Assembly: GCF_003344785.1 (NCBI RefSeq)
Contig: NZ_QPMK01000022.1
Span: forward strand, 1 to 64,000
Origin: Thalassococcus profundi
Lineage (GTDB): Bacteria > Pseudomonadota > Alphaproteobacteria > Rhodobacterales > Rhodobacteraceae
Length of the DNA: 64,000 nt
Direction: 5' to 3'
The first letter of the stretch is position 1; every line of letters begins with the position of its first letter. A program made the position numbers and the translations under genes. Of the stretch, positions 43,176-52,285 are shown in pieces. The notes beneath the pieces are model-generated. The model had not been told where the DNA came from. It made no database searches and saw only the letters and a program-made list of their open reading frames with translations.

Positions 43176-43634
43176 ATGGACAAATTGACTGCGCTGATTG
43201 GTGCCGTTTTTGTTATCGGCGGGGGTTTTGCCGTTTGGCAGTTCGTTGGAGCGGAAGATACAGCGATTGGCCACTCCATGACGCCGCCTGACACAAGTGA
43301 GATCGCTGAAGGCGGCGCGATCGTTCAGGTCCAGCTGCCTTCTCATCTCTCGCAACAGGCGGCGCTTGGAAAGAGCATATTCGAGGCAAAGTGTTCTGAG
43401 TGTCACGGTGAAAATGCTGCCGGTCAAAACGGTGTTGCGCCGCCTCTTGTGCACAAGATCTACGAACCAAGCCACCATTCGGACATGGCCTTTGTTTTGG
43501 CCGCTCAAAATGGCGTGCGTGCGCATCACTGGAATTTCGGTAACATGCCACGGATCGAGGGATTGACCCAGGGAGACGTCAAGATGGTTGCCGCCTATGT
43601 CCGCGAACTACAGCGGGCCAACGGGATTGACTGA
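43176..43634 (+). CDS. Class I cytochrome c, membrane-anchored
   Basis: The 152-residue protein has an N-terminal hydrophobic anchor (ALIGAVFVIGGGFAVWQFVG) and one heme site CSECH (Cys73, Cys76, His77), with a likely axial Met in GNMPRIEG. The ATG at 43176 has no strong ribosome-binding site; longer frames run through the transpeptidase gene. It overlaps the next small gene by one base. It could be an electron carrier for the multicopper oxidase or oxidase chains. Confidence 0.85.
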   Translation: MDKLTALIGAVFVIGGGFAVWQFVGAEDTAIGHSMTPPDTSEIAEGGAIVQVQLPSHLSQQAALGKSIFEAKCSECHGENAAGQNGVAPPLVHKIYEPSHHSDMAFVLAAQNGVRAHHWNFGNMPRIEGLTQGDVKMVAAYVRELQRANGID

Positions 43635-43963
43635 TGCGTTGGTCGAAGACAAACAGATGGATCCTGTCGATCGTTTTTGGCCGGTTCCTTGTGGTTCTCG
43701 GTGTCCCTGAGGCACCAGCGTTCCATGATAGAGCGTCTTTGGCGCAAGAATCACACAGTCATGAAAATGTGGGGCCATCTACGAGCGAGACCTCTGGTCA
43801 CTGTCATCCGGGACTCGACTGTTCTGTTCCGGCAGCGTTGTTGTTCCCAGCAACGGTGGTTTACGAGCCTCATTTTATGAACGCCGTCATGCAAGACGGC
43901 GCGACCCAACGAACCGAATTGCGCCCCGACAGCGATCCTCCACCCCCACGGAAGTGGGTCTGA
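43634..43963 (+). CDS. Hypothetical exported protein, Cys/His segment
   Basis: The 109-residue frame shares ATGA/TGATG overlap with the cytochrome gene. It has a hydrophobic N-terminal stretch (RWILSIVFGRFLVVLGVP) and then GHCHPGLDCSVPAALLFP, with two Cys and two His, and a proline-rich tail. No family was recognised; a small periplasmic copper-binding peptide is possible. Confidence 0.45.
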   Translation: MRWSKTNRWILSIVFGRFLVVLGVPEAPAFHDRASLAQESHSHENVGPSTSETSGHCHPGLDCSVPAALLFPATVVYEPHFMNAVMQDGATQRTELRPDSDPPPPRKWV

Positions 43964-44006
43964 TTTCACACCCCTCTTAGAGCAGACCCATTAAAGGATC
44001 GAAGAC

Positions 44007-44600
44007 ATGAAAAAGACGACTATCGCAGCGGCAGTGTTGATTGCAGGAACCGCGGTCGCGGCATTTGCGCATAGCGGTGCCACGGGCATCGTAAAGGAAC
44101 GCATGGATGCCATGGCCGCCATGGGAAAGGCAGTCAAAACCGTAGCCCCGATGATGCGGGGCGAAACGGCCTATGACGCAAAAATAGTGGGCGATGCAGC
44201 GCGCCTGTTCCAGCAGCACGCCGGTGAGAGCATGACAAAGCTGTTCCCAGAGGGCACAGGTGGCATGCCCTCGGAAGCCAAAGACGAAGTGTGGACCGAT
44301 TGGGACCGCTTCGCAGCACTGGCAAATCAGCTGGAAGAATACTCTGAAGGCCTGAAACGCGCAGCCGACAATGGGCTAGGCGGCATGGGCGGCAATACCT
44401 CCACGGATGGCGCCTCGATGATGGGCGGCGGATCCATGATGGGAAGCGATACAACCATGATGGGCGGGAGCACGATGATGGGCAGCGGCGGCATGATGGA
44501 TGCTGCCGCCATTGCCGAAATGCCCGCCGACGCGGCATTCGCGATGACGACACAGGTCTGTTCCGCATGCCATGAACGCTTCCGGGCGGAAGAAGACTAA
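44007..44600 (+). CDS. Cytochrome c' with methionine-rich insertion
   Basis: The 197-residue protein is a class II cytochrome (four-helix bundle) with a signal peptide and C-terminal heme motif CSACH (Cys185, Cys188, His189). Between the third and fourth helices it has a Gly/Met-rich insertion (residues 127-164) with five Met-Met pairs in MMGG/MMGS repeats, absent from ordinary cytochromes c'. Such Met clusters bind Cu(I) in copper proteins. It lies three bases before the diheme cytochrome gene. The insertion may add a copper-binding role. Confidence 0.85.
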   Translation: MKKTTIAAAVLIAGTAVAAFAHSGATGIVKERMDAMAAMGKAVKTVAPMMRGETAYDAKIVGDAARLFQQHAGESMTKLFPEGTGGMPSEAKDEVWTDWDRFAALANQLEEYSEGLKRAADNGLGGMGGNTSTDGASMMGGGSMMGSDTTMMGGSTMMGSGGMMDAAAIAEMPADAAFAMTTQVCSACHERFRAEED

Positions 44601-44602
44601 CC

Positions 44603-45520
44603 ATGCGCCGGTTCTTGACACTCGTCAGCGGGGCCGCCGTGCTGGGCGCGGCCAGCCTCGGCGTCGTGATTGCATGGCCTGTCGGCAGTGCAGTGACTCC
44701 GATTGCAATAGAGGGCAATGTCGACCGGGGCGCATATCTGGCGCGCGCCAGTGGGTGCATTGCCTGTCATACCAATTTTGAAGCGGGCGGCGCACCACTT
44801 GCCGGAGGGGCGCCGCTCGAAACCCCGTTCGGAACGTTCTACCCGCCCAACCTGACGACAGACCCCGAACATGGCATGGGCGAATGGACGGCAGAACAGT
44901 TCGCAAAAGCCGTGCGGCAGGGTATCGGCCCCGATGGAACGCCCTACTATCCGTCTTTCCCATATACGTTCTATGCGGATTTTTCTGACCAGGATATCGC
45001 TGACCTCTGGGCGGCGTTTCAAACCGTGCAGCCCGTGGACGAGCCTGCACCAGAAAATGATGTCAGCTTCCCATTCGACCAACGATGGGGGCTGAAGCTC
45101 TGGCGAGCGGCGTTCTTCTACGATCCGGATACCGAACCGGTTGAAGGGCGAAGCGACGCATGGAATCGAGGACGGGAATTGGTGCGCGGTGCGGCACATT
45201 GCGGAGCCTGCCATACGCCGCGCAATCTTGCGGGAGGCCGCGATATCGGTGCTTCCTTTGCAGGCAACGCCCAGCTTCCCGGTGGCAGCAAGGCCCCCGC
45301 GATACGGCCAAAAGACCTGGTCAAAAATGACTGGACGGTTTCAAACCTCGCTTATGCGCTCCAGACCGGCATCACCCCTTCGGGCGATGCTTTCGGCGGC
45401 AGCATGGCGGAAGTGGTTCGCGAGGGAACTCGGTTTCTGACACCTGCCGATCGCGAAGCGATGGCGCTTTTCCTGCTGAACAAGGACACGGTCGAGGCGG
45501 AGAACCCCGCGTCGAACTAA
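44603..45520 (+). CDS. Diheme cytochrome c
   Basis: The 305-residue protein has an N-terminal anchor or signal and two heme sites: CIACH (Cys52, Cys55, His56) and CGACH (Cys200, Cys203, His204). The sequence resembles the cytochrome subunits of membrane dehydrogenases (GRDIGASFAGN-type segment and PPNLTTDPEHGMGEW). No dehydrogenase gene is adjacent, so it probably transfers electrons within the copper island. It is followed by a terminator at 45527. Confidence 0.85.
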   Translation: MRRFLTLVSGAAVLGAASLGVVIAWPVGSAVTPIAIEGNVDRGAYLARASGCIACHTNFEAGGAPLAGGAPLETPFGTFYPPNLTTDPEHGMGEWTAEQFAKAVRQGIGPDGTPYYPSFPYTFYADFSDQDIADLWAAFQTVQPVDEPAPENDVSFPFDQRWGLKLWRAAFFYDPDTEPVEGRSDAWNRGRELVRGAAHCGACHTPRNLAGGRDIGASFAGNAQLPGGSKAPAIRPKDLVKNDWTVSNLAYALQTGITPSGDAFGGSMAEVVREGTRFLTPADREAMALFLLNKDTVEAENPASN

Positions 45521-45526
45521 CACCAC

Positions 45527-45550
45527 GCGGGGGCAACACGCCCCCGCTTT
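45527..45550 (+). terminator. Terminator after the diheme cytochrome gene
   Basis: GCGGGGGC-AACAC-GCCCCCGC is a perfect 8-bp hairpin followed by TTTC. It separates the cytochrome genes from the multicopper oxidase operon, whose start is 37 bp downstream. The T run is short. Confidence 0.65.
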
Positions 45551-45563
45551 CTCGAGGATCGAA

Positions 45564-46958
45564 ATGAGACAAACACGTCGGGATTTCTTGCGCCATGCAA
45601 CACTGGCGGCCTGCGCGGCGGCCATCCCGCAGTCGGCTTTTGCCGCGACCCCGTTCGAGGACCTGATTGCCAAGGTTGCACGTCGACAGCTTCTTCCGGA
45701 CACCTACCCGGAAACAGAGATCTGGGGCTATGACGGCCTCGTACCGGCCCCGGAAATCAGGGTCACACAAGGCGATCGGGTGCGTCGCAGGTTTCGCAAC
45801 GAGGTACCCGATCCCAGTTCGGTTCACTGGCACGGAATCCGGATCGACAACGCGATGGATGGCGTTTCAGGGCTGACCCAAGAGGCCGTAGCGCCGGGTG
45901 GAACCTTTGACTACGACTTCGTCGTACCGGACGCGGGCACCTATTGGTATCACGCGCATAATCGCTCATACGAGCAAGTCGCGCGTGGTCTGCGCGGTGC
46001 CTTGATCGTCGAAGAGGTCGATGGACCGGACATCGACCGCGAGGAAGTCATCGTTCTGGAGGACTGGTTGCTCGACCCTGAGAGCGGGCAGCTGTTCGAC
46101 AATTTCGAACAGCCCATGATGATGAGCCACGGTGGACGTACCGGCAACTTTATCACGACCAACGGGCGCTATGACCTGACCTTGCCCGCGCAGCGCAACG
46201 AGCGCATTCGCTTGCGGATCATCAACGCAGCAAGCGCTCGAATTTTCCCGCTGAGGCTCTCTGGATTCAGTGGCTGGACGGTGGCCGTGGATGGAATGCC
46301 AACCGGCCAACCCCAGTCGGTTGACGGCGAGTTGATCCTCGGCCCGGCACAGCGCGTCGACTTAATTGTGGATGTGACCGAAGACGAAGGCGGCACCGCC
46401 CAATTGCTTCGCATCGGCGATGATGATCAACTGACCCCGTTGGTGAGTTTTCTGGTCAACGGCACAGCCAGTTCAGTACCAAGAGGCAAGCCACTGCCGT
46501 TGCCGCCGAACCCCGCGGCACACGCCCCGGACCTTGCCGATGCGCGTGATTTGCGACTGGTCATGTCCGGCGGGGCAATGGGGCGAATGCAGTCCGCATT
46601 GCTTGGCGGGGAACGTCTTGGATTCCGTCAGCTTGCCCAAGCGGGCAAATTCTGGGCCCTGAATGATGTCGCCGAAATGACCGACACGCCACTGGCCGAT
46701 CTATCCCTGAACGAGCCGGTGCGCCTGAAGATCGAGAACCAGACCGTTTTCCCACATGCGATGCACCTGCACGGGATGCATTTCCGCGAGCTGCGCCCCG
46801 ACGGCGCGTTCGGGCCGATGCGGGACACGATCCTGTTGGCCGGCAACGAGTCCCGGGAGATCGCCTTTACGGCAGACAATCCCGGCAAGTGGCTGTTCCA
46901 TTGCCACATGCTCAGCCACGCCGCATCTGGCATGACAACCTGGATACGGGTCACATGA
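45564..46958 (+). CDS. Multicopper oxidase, TAT-exported, first copy
   Basis: The 464-residue protein has a twin-arginine signal (TRRDFLRHATLAACAAAIP) and all four copper motifs: SVHWHGIR, YWYHAHNRS, AMHLHGMHF and LFHCHMLSHAASGM. Oxidases of this type (CueO/CopA-like) oxidise Cu(I) to Cu(II) in the periplasm using O2. It lacks the long Met-rich loop of CueO. It overlaps the next cytochrome c gene by 4 bp, coupling the two. Confidence 0.9.
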   Translation: MRQTRRDFLRHATLAACAAAIPQSAFAATPFEDLIAKVARRQLLPDTYPETEIWGYDGLVPAPEIRVTQGDRVRRRFRNEVPDPSSVHWHGIRIDNAMDGVSGLTQEAVAPGGTFDYDFVVPDAGTYWYHAHNRSYEQVARGLRGALIVEEVDGPDIDREEVIVLEDWLLDPESGQLFDNFEQPMMMSHGGRTGNFITTNGRYDLTLPAQRNERIRLRIINAASARIFPLRLSGFSGWTVAVDGMPTGQPQSVDGELILGPAQRVDLIVDVTEDEGGTAQLLRIGDDDQLTPLVSFLVNGTASSVPRGKPLPLPPNPAAHAPDLADARDLRLVMSGGAMGRMQSALLGGERLGFRQLAQAGKFWALNDVAEMTDTPLADLSLNEPVRLKIENQTVFPHAMHLHGMHFRELRPDGAFGPMRDTILLAGNESREIAFTADNPGKWLFHCHMLSHAASGMTTWIRVT

Positions 46959-47437
46959 GATATCTCGTTTGGTCCCTTCCGATCACTGTCGCAGCAGCCG
47001 CCTTCACGTATTGGCTCTCGACCAGTGCATCCTCGGATGTCGGCAGCGCGTCCAGGGCGGAGAGCTACGACATCGAAGAAGGCGCGTTGCTCTACGCAGA
47101 AAACTGTGCGTCTTGTCATGGCGCGGGTCTTGAAGGCCAGCCGGAATGGCGAACGCCCGGCGCGGATGGGCGCCTGCCAGCACCACCACATGATGAGACG
47201 GGTCACACCTGGCATCATCCTGACAGCCTGCTCTTCGATTACACAAAACTGGGGGGTGCAACGCTTCTGGCGCGTCAGGGCGTCGAATTCGACAGTGGCA
47301 TGCCCGGTTTCGCAGACGTGCTGACCGACCAGCGAATTCACAACATCCTGGCCTTCATCCGGTCCACCTGGCCAGACCGCATCCGCGAAGTCCAGGCCGC
47401 GCGGACAGAAGCCGACGAACAACGGGGAGAGAACTAA
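46955..47437 (+). CDS. Cytochrome c, membrane-anchored
   Basis: The 160-residue protein has an N-terminal anchor (YLVWSLPITVAAAAFTYWLS) and one heme motif CASCH (Cys51, Cys54, His55), with a likely axial Met in DSGMPGFAD. It shares an ATGA overlap with the multicopper oxidase and is followed one base later by the DsbA-like gene. Translational coupling suggests it works with the oxidase, perhaps taking up or supplying electrons. Confidence 0.85.
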   Translation: MRYLVWSLPITVAAAAFTYWLSTSASSDVGSASRAESYDIEEGALLYAENCASCHGAGLEGQPEWRTPGADGRLPAPPHDETGHTWHHPDSLLFDYTKLGGATLLARQGVEFDSGMPGFADVLTDQRIHNILAFIRSTWPDRIREVQAARTEADEQRGEN

Positions 47438-47438
47438 A

Positions 47439-48170
47439 ATGCGTTTCAGACAAGCCTTCACGACGGTCGCGATAGCTGCCTTGCTTCCGATACCGGCACT
47501 CGCGGACGAACTGTCAGAGTCCCGGGTCAAGGAACTTGTGCTCGAGGCAATCCGCGAGAACCCGGAGATTGTCATGGAGGCCGTGGCGATCCTCGAACAA
47601 AGGCAGGCGCAAGCGCAGGAGCTCAGTCAGGCCCAAGTTCTGAATGACCAGCGCGATCTGATCGAGAACGATCCGAATGCGCCGGTTCTCGGCAACCTGG
47701 AAGGGGACGTCACTGTTGTGGAATTTTTCGACTACAACTGTCCCTATTGTCGGCGGGTCAAACCCGAGGTGCGGGCTTTGATCGAAGACGATCCCAACAT
47801 TCGCCTCGTCTATCGTGAATGGCCCATTCTCGGAGACGGATCGGTGTTTGCCGCGAAAGCGGCCTTGGCAGCGCGCAAGCAGGACAAATACGAAGAGTTT
47901 CACTGGGCAATGATGGGGCTGGAAGGCCGCGCGGAAGAGGCCTCCGTGCTGCGCGTGGCCGAGGAGATCGGCCTGGATATCGCGCAGTTGCGCAAGGACA
48001 TGGAGGCCCCCGAGGTCGAAGAGCACATTGCGACCTCCATGCAACTGACCCAAGCTCTGGGCTTTAACGGCACGCCGTCTTTCGTGATCGGGGATGCGCT
48101 GGTCCCGGGCTTCGTCGAAAAGGCGCAGCTTGCCGACTTGGTCGAGGAAGCCCGCAAAGTCGAAGACTGA
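47439..48170 (+). CDS. DsbA-family periplasmic thiol oxidoreductase (ScsC/DsbA-like)
   Basis: The 243-residue protein has a signal peptide, a helical N-terminal extension (residues ~25-75, rich in Gln/Glu) and a thioredoxin domain with CPYC at 101-104 and the cis-Pro loop FNGTPSFVIGD. The helical extension resembles the trimerisation stalk of ScsC disulfide isomerases. It may be the partner of the ScsB-like reductase at 39715. It ends next to a convergent copZ gene with a strong hairpin between. Confidence 0.88.
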   Translation: MRFRQAFTTVAIAALLPIPALADELSESRVKELVLEAIRENPEIVMEAVAILEQRQAQAQELSQAQVLNDQRDLIENDPNAPVLGNLEGDVTVVEFFDYNCPYCRRVKPEVRALIEDDPNIRLVYREWPILGDGSVFAAKAALAARKQDKYEEFHWAMMGLEGRAEEASVLRVAEEIGLDIAQLRKDMEAPEVEEHIATSMQLTQALGFNGTPSFVIGDALVPGFVEKAQLADLVEEARKVED

Positions 48171-48176
48171 AATTCT

Positions 48177-48208
48177 GTGCCCGGACCACCCTTGGGTGGT
48201 CCAGGCAC
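48177..48208. terminator. Bidirectional hairpin between the dsbA-like and copZ genes
   Basis: GGACCACCC-TT-GGGTGGTCC is a perfect 9-bp stem, extended by GTGCC/GGCAC with one mismatch. It lies between convergent genes and probably ends both transcripts, although it lacks a T run. Confidence 0.55.
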
Positions 48209-48212
48209 TGCA

Positions 48213-48413
48213 TCAAGCGGCCGCAGGTTCCACGTTGTAGCCCGCATCCCGAATGATCGCTTGGACCTGATCGGCTGGTAACACGCTGTCGACATGCACC
48301 TGTCGGGCAGAAAGGTCACATTCTACGCCTGCATTCGGATCTGCGCTCTTCACCGCGCTTTCGATTGCTGCGGTGCAATGCCCACAGCTCATGTCCGGAA
48401 CGCTGAACTTCAT
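48213..48413 (-). CDS. copZ: CopZ-like copper chaperone (HMA domain)
   Basis: The 66-residue protein is a single heavy-metal-associated domain with MSCGHC (Cys10, Cys13), which binds Cu(I) and delivers it to the ATPase or CueR. It is divergent from copA, with back-to-back CueR-type promoters in the ~150-bp gap. The ATG at 48413 gives the normal CopZ N-terminus; an upstream codon adds three residues. Confidence 0.9.
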   Translation of the reverse strand: MKFSVPDMSCGHCTAAIESAVKSADPNAGVECDLSARQVHVDSVLPADQVQAIIRDAGYNVEPAAA

Positions 48414-48445
48414 CGGAACCACTCCTTGATCTGATTTCTATCGGT

Positions 48446-48476
48446 GACATGGGGCTTCCCCCCGCTGGAAGGTCAA
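48446..48476 (-). promoter_or_regulatory. CueR/MerR-type promoter of copZ
   Basis: Minus strand: TTGACC (48476-48471), a 19-bp spacer with the dyad TTCCAGCGGGGGGAAG, and CATGTC (48451-48446). It points toward copZ and lies 29 bp from the copA promoter. Confidence 0.7.
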
Positions 48477-48504
48477 GTGAAGAAATTTATTTGGCGCCCT
48501 CCCA

Positions 48505-48535
48505 TTGACCCTCCAGTAACTGGAAGCCTCATATT
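48505..48535 (+). promoter_or_regulatory. CueR promoter of copA-cueR
   Basis: TTGACC (48505-48510), 19-bp spacer with CTCCAGTAACTGGAAG, and CATATT (48530-48535). The arms TCCAGT/ACTGGA are perfect. This is the classical CueR-activated layout, in which copper-bound regulator twists the overlong spacer. Transcription should start near 48542, which argues for the copA start at 48566. Confidence 0.85.
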
Positions 48536-48565
48536 CCACTTCGAATGGAAAAACAGGTGACACAT

Positions 48566-51076
48566 ATGCCCGAACCCAAACAGATCAGCCTGCCGATCGA
48601 AGGCATGTCATGCGCGTCCTGCGTTGGCAGGGTCGATCGCGCATTGAATGCAATCGACGGCGTAGAGGATGTGTCGGTGAACCTTGCCTCGGAAACTGCT
48701 CGCATGAACGTGGACGCGCTCAAGCGCATTCCCGACATCATCGAATCCCTTCGCGAGCTGGGCTACCCCGCGCGGAAGGCCAGGGCCGAACTCACGATTG
48801 CAGCGATGTCCTGTGCCTCTTGCGTCGGGCGGGTCGATAAGGCGCTTGCCGCGGTGCCCGGGGTGGTCGAGGTGAACGTCAACCTCGCCTCAGAGACGGC
48901 GACGGTCGTTTACGTCGAAGGTCTTGTCACGACATCCGATCTGATCGAAGCAAGCGGCGCGGCAGGGTATCCAGCAACCGTGGCAACGGCCCAGGCCGGT
49001 GACGACAGAGTTGCGCGCAAGGAGGAAGAGGCTCAGGCGCTTGCCAAACGGGTCACCTTTGCGGCCATCCTCGCCTTGCCGGTCTTTTTGATCGAGATGG
49101 GTGGCCACGTCATTCCGGCCGTTCATATGCTGGTCGAGACTGCGATTGGTCAGCAGACGAGTTGGCTTCTTCAATTCGTTCTCACGACAATCGTTCTCTT
49201 CGGCCCGGGCCGAACTTTTTACGCCAAGGGTTTCCCGGCCCTATTCCGGGGTGCGCCTGACATGAACAGCCTCGTCGCGGTCGGCACCGGGGCGGCTTAC
49301 CTCTATTCCGTAGTTGCGACATTCGTACCATCGGCCCTGCCTGACACGCTGCGCTCTGTCTACTTCGAGGCGGCAGCGGTCATCGTCGTCCTCATCTTGC
49401 TGGGGCGTTTTCTTGAAGCGCGCGCTAAGGGGAGAACAGGCGCGGCCATCCAGAAGCTGCTGGGCCTGCAGGCGCGAACGGCACGGGTGATGCGGGACGG
49501 TGAAAGCATCGAGATCGAGATCGATGCGCTGGTTCAGGGTGACGTCGTCGTCGTGCGCCCCGGCGAACGCATCGCGGTCGATGGCGAGGTCATCGAAGGC
49601 AACAGCCGCGTCGACGAAAGCATGCTGACAGGCGAGCCGATCCCCGCTGAAAAGGGTGCCGGAGATCCGGTGACCGGCGGGACGGTCAACGGCGCCGGAA
49701 GTCTGCAATTCCGCGCCACCCGGGTCGGCGCCGACACGACCCTGGCGCAGATCATTCGCATGGTCGAAGAGGCCCAGGGCGCCAAGCTGCCGATCCAGGG
49801 ATTGGTCGACCGGATCACGCTTTGGTTCGTGCCTGCCGTCATGGCGATCGCGGCGGCGACCGTGCTGGTCTGGTTGGTTTTCGGGCCTGATCCGGCCCTG
49901 ACAATGGCGCTTGTCGCCGGTGTGTCGGTGCTCATCATCGCGTGTCCCTGCGCGATGGGACTTGCGACGCCGACCTCGATCATGGTCGGGACGGGACGTG
50001 CTGCCGAAATGGGCGTCCTGTTCCGTAAAGGCGACGCCTTGCAGCAACTTGATTCCGTTGATGTGATCGCCCTCGACAAAACAGGCACGGTGACCGAGGG
50101 GCGACCCGCACTGACTGACCTTGTGCTGGCGGAAGGGTTCGATCGTCCAACAACGCTCTCGAAGATCGCTGCCGTGGAGTCGCTCTCCGAGCATCCTGTC
50201 GCGGACGCCATCGTGCGGGCCGCGCGGGCCGAGGGCGCACCTCTTGTGGGGGCCGAAGGCTTTCAATCGGTCACAGGTTACGGCGTGCGCGCCGTGGTCG
50301 AAGACGTGGAGGTTTTGGTTGGGGCCGACCGCTACATGGCGCGCGAAGGCATTGACGTCTCGGCATTGGCTCCAGAGGAAACGAAGATCGCAAGCAAGGG
50401 TCGCACGGCGCTTTACGCTGCCATAGATGGACGTGTCGCCGCCGTGATCGGCGTTGCCGACCCGGTCAAACCGGCAAGCCGCGCGGCCATCGCAGCGCTG
50501 CACGAAAAGGGTCTTGCGGTTGCGATGATCACAGGGGACAAACGCGAAACCGCCGAAGCCATCGCCCGCGAAACCGGCATTGATCACGTCGTCGCGGGCG
50601 TTCTGCCAGACGGCAAGGTCGCGGCGCTCGATACGTTGCGTAAGGGCGGCAAGCGCATCGCCTTTGTCGGCGACGGGATCAATGACGCCCCGGCGCTGGC
50701 GCATGCCGATGTGGGTATCGCCATTGGCACCGGCACCGATGTGGCCATCGAGTCCGCGGATGTCGTCCTGATGTCCGGCGATTTGCGCGGCGTGGTGAAT
50801 GCCTTCGAGGTGTCCCGCCGGACCATGCGCAACATCCGGCAGAACCTGTTCTGGGCCTTTGCCTACAATGTCGCGCTGATTCCGGTCGCCGCCGGGGTGC
50901 TTTATCCCGCCTTTGGGCTGCTCCTGTCACCAATCCTTGCGGCGGGCGCGATGGCTTTGTCCTCGGTGTTCGTTCTGACCAATGCCCTTCGCCTGCGAGG
51001 CATCGCGCCGGCGATGGACGAGCAGCGCGCAATCCCGGCAGAGATGGCAGCCGCCACTCCTGCTCCAGCAGAATAA
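48566..51076 (+). CDS. copA: Cu(I)-exporting P1B-type ATPase CopA
   Basis: The 836-residue ATPase has two N-terminal HMA domains, each with [11 protein letters not shown], eight membrane helices, the CPC motif (Cys460-Pro-Cys462 in [11 protein letters not shown]), the phosphorylation site DKTGT and the [14 protein letters not shown] hinge. It pumps Cu(I) from the cytoplasm to the periplasm, where the oxidases act. The start at 48566 has AGGTGA before it; 48545 would leave no leader after the predicted transcription start. cueR follows 12 bp downstream. Confidence 0.93.
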   Translation: MPEPKQISLPIEGMSCASCVGRVDRALNAIDGVEDVSVNLASETARMNVDALKRIPDIIESLRELGYPARKARAELTIAAMSCASCVGRVDKALAAVPGVVEVNVNLASETATVVYVEGLVTTSDLIEASGAAGYPATVATAQAGDDRVARKEEEAQALAKRVTFAAILALPVFLIEMGGHVIPAVHMLVETAIGQQTSWLLQFVLTTIVLFGPGRTFYAKGFPALFRGAPDMNSLVAVGTGAAYLYSVVATFVPSALPDTLRSVYFEAAAVIVVLILLGRFLEARAKGRTGAAIQKLLGLQARTARVMRDGESIEIEIDALVQGDVVVVRPGERIAVDGEVIEGNSRVDESMLTGEPIPAEKGAGDPVTGGTVNGAGSLQFRATRVGADTTLAQIIRMVEEAQGAKLPIQGLVDRITLWFVPAVMAIAAATVLVWLVFGPDPALTMALVAGVSVLIIACPCAMGLATPTSIMVGTGRAAEMGVLFRKGDALQQLDSVDVIALDKTGTVTEGRPALTDLVLAEGFDRPTTLSKIAAVESLSEHPVADAIVRAARAEGAPLVGAEGFQSVTGYGVRAVVEDVEVLVGADRYMAREGIDVSALAPEETKIASKGRTALYAAIDGRVAAVIGVADPVKPASRAAIAALHEKGLAVAMITGDKRETAEAIARETGIDHVVAGVLPDGKVAALDTLRKGGKRIAFVGDGINDAPALAHADVGIAIGTGTDVAIESADVVLMSGDLRGVVNAFEVSRRTMRNIRQNLFWAFAYNVALIPVAAGVLYPAFGLLLSPILAAGAMALSSVFVLTNALRLRGIAPAMDEQRAIPAEMAAATPAPAE

Positions 51077-51088
51077 CGGAGGTCCGAC

Positions 51089-51487
51089 ATGAACATCGGA
51101 GACGTTGCCCGACAATCGGGTGTGCCCCCAAAAACAATCCGCTACTACGAGGACATCGGGCTGATCCGCCCGAACCGTAGCGAGAACGGCTATCGCGCGT
51201 TCACCGAGAACCACGTTCACAAGCTGGCGTTTCTGGGTCGCGCACGGGCCTTGGGGTTCACCATCGAAGATTGCAGGACGCTCCTGTCGCTCTACGAGGA
51301 TGAAAACCGCGAAAGCATGCAGGTGAAGGCGGTGGCAGAAGAGCATCTTCGCCAGATTGAGGAGAAGATAGAGAAGCTGCAATCCATGAGAACGACGCTT
51401 ACCGATCTTGTGGAGAAATGTGCCGGGGATCATCGTCCGGATTGCCCGATCCTCGCAGATCTCTCACCTGTACAATTGTCCGAATAA
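51089..51487 (+). CDS. cueR: Copper-responsive MerR-family regulator CueR
   Basis: The 132-residue protein has a MerR winged-helix (IGDVARQSGVPPKTIRYYED), a dimerisation helix and a C-terminal metal loop with Cys111 and Cys119 (CAGDHRPDC), the spacing that defines Cu(I) sensors of the CueR/HmrR type. It is cotranscribed with copA and should control the island's CueR-type promoters, although other regulators of the family elsewhere could contribute. Confidence 0.92.
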   Translation: MNIGDVARQSGVPPKTIRYYEDIGLIRPNRSENGYRAFTENHVHKLAFLGRARALGFTIEDCRTLLSLYEDENRESMQVKAVAEEHLRQIEEKIEKLQSMRTTLTDLVEKCAGDHRPDCPILADLSPVQLSE

Positions 51488-51508
51488 ACGGGGCCAGTTC
51501 GGCGCGTT

Positions 51509-52273
51509 TCAGAACCAGATTGCGCGGACCGGCATCCAGATACCCATGAAGATCATCATCAGGTTTTCGGTCAGCGAGATGAATCCCAGCGGCACGGAAC
51601 TGTCCCCGCCGACGCAGGCGCATTTCAACTCTCGTTTTTCAATGTAGACAGCCTTGAACACGCTGACAGCGCCGACCGTGCCGATGAACAAGGCGACTGG
51701 CGCCGAGAGCCACAGCAGCGCACCGGCAGTCATCAGGATACCTGCCCACGCTTCGCCGAACGGGTAGACCTTGCCGTAACGCACCCATTTGCGCGCCAGC
51801 AGATCGTAGTTGAGGAACATCGTCGAAAACCCTTCGACATCCTGCAATTTCTGGATCGCGAGAATGGTCATGGACAGCGAAATGAACCATTCGAACCCGC
51901 GCAAGGTAAAGACCGACCCGTACTGGTGCCAAGACAGGCCCAGTGCCAATAGCGCGGCGACGGAAAAGATCGCGATGACCGGCTGGTAGGTCGTGTCGCT
52001 TTGCTCTTCCTTGGGCGGGTCAATGTCGAAAAACACCCTGAGATCATCGTAGCCGCCGATCCGTTCGCCGCCGATGAAGGTCTGCGGCGTCGTCTCGACG
52101 CCATGCTTCTTCATGAAGGCATCGGTGTTTTCGCGGCTCTCAAGCGGATGGTCTTCCACCTCGAAGCCCTGCCGTTCCAGCAGGTCTTTCGATTTCAGAC
52201 CGAACGGGCAGAGATGGCCCGGCATGACCATACGATAGAGTTGCGCGGATTTGTTGTCTGTGTCGCGGGGCAT
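51509..52273 (-). CDS. Glutaredoxin-MauE/DoxX fusion membrane protein
   Basis: The 254-residue protein combines a glutaredoxin-like domain (MPGHLCPFGLKSKDLLERQG, TTPQTFIGGERIGGYDDL; only one Cys in the active site) with four membrane helices of the MauE/DoxX redox type ending in KCACVGGDSSVPLGF. Similar proteins help disulfide exchange across the membrane. The membrane part is followed by a DUF305 gene upstream. It may feed periplasmic redox proteins of the island. Confidence 0.8.
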   Translation of the reverse strand: MPRDTDNKSAQLYRMVMPGHLCPFGLKSKDLLERQGFEVEDHPLESRENTDAFMKKHGVETTPQTFIGGERIGGYDDLRVFFDIDPPKEEQSDTTYQPVIAIFSVAALLALGLSWHQYGSVFTLRGFEWFISLSMTILAIQKLQDVEGFSTMFLNYDLLARKWVRYGKVYPFGEAWAGILMTAGALLWLSAPVALFIGTVGAVSVFKAVYIEKRELKCACVGGDSSVPLGFISLTENLMMIFMGIWMPVRAIWF

Positions 52274-52285
52274 GTCCTTTCCTCC

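Noticed and set aside
49241-50704. 487-codon minus-strand frame opposite copA
   Set aside because: Antisense shadow of a P-type ATPase; composition is His/Arg/Asp-rich as expected from reversed codons, and there is no promoter or family match.
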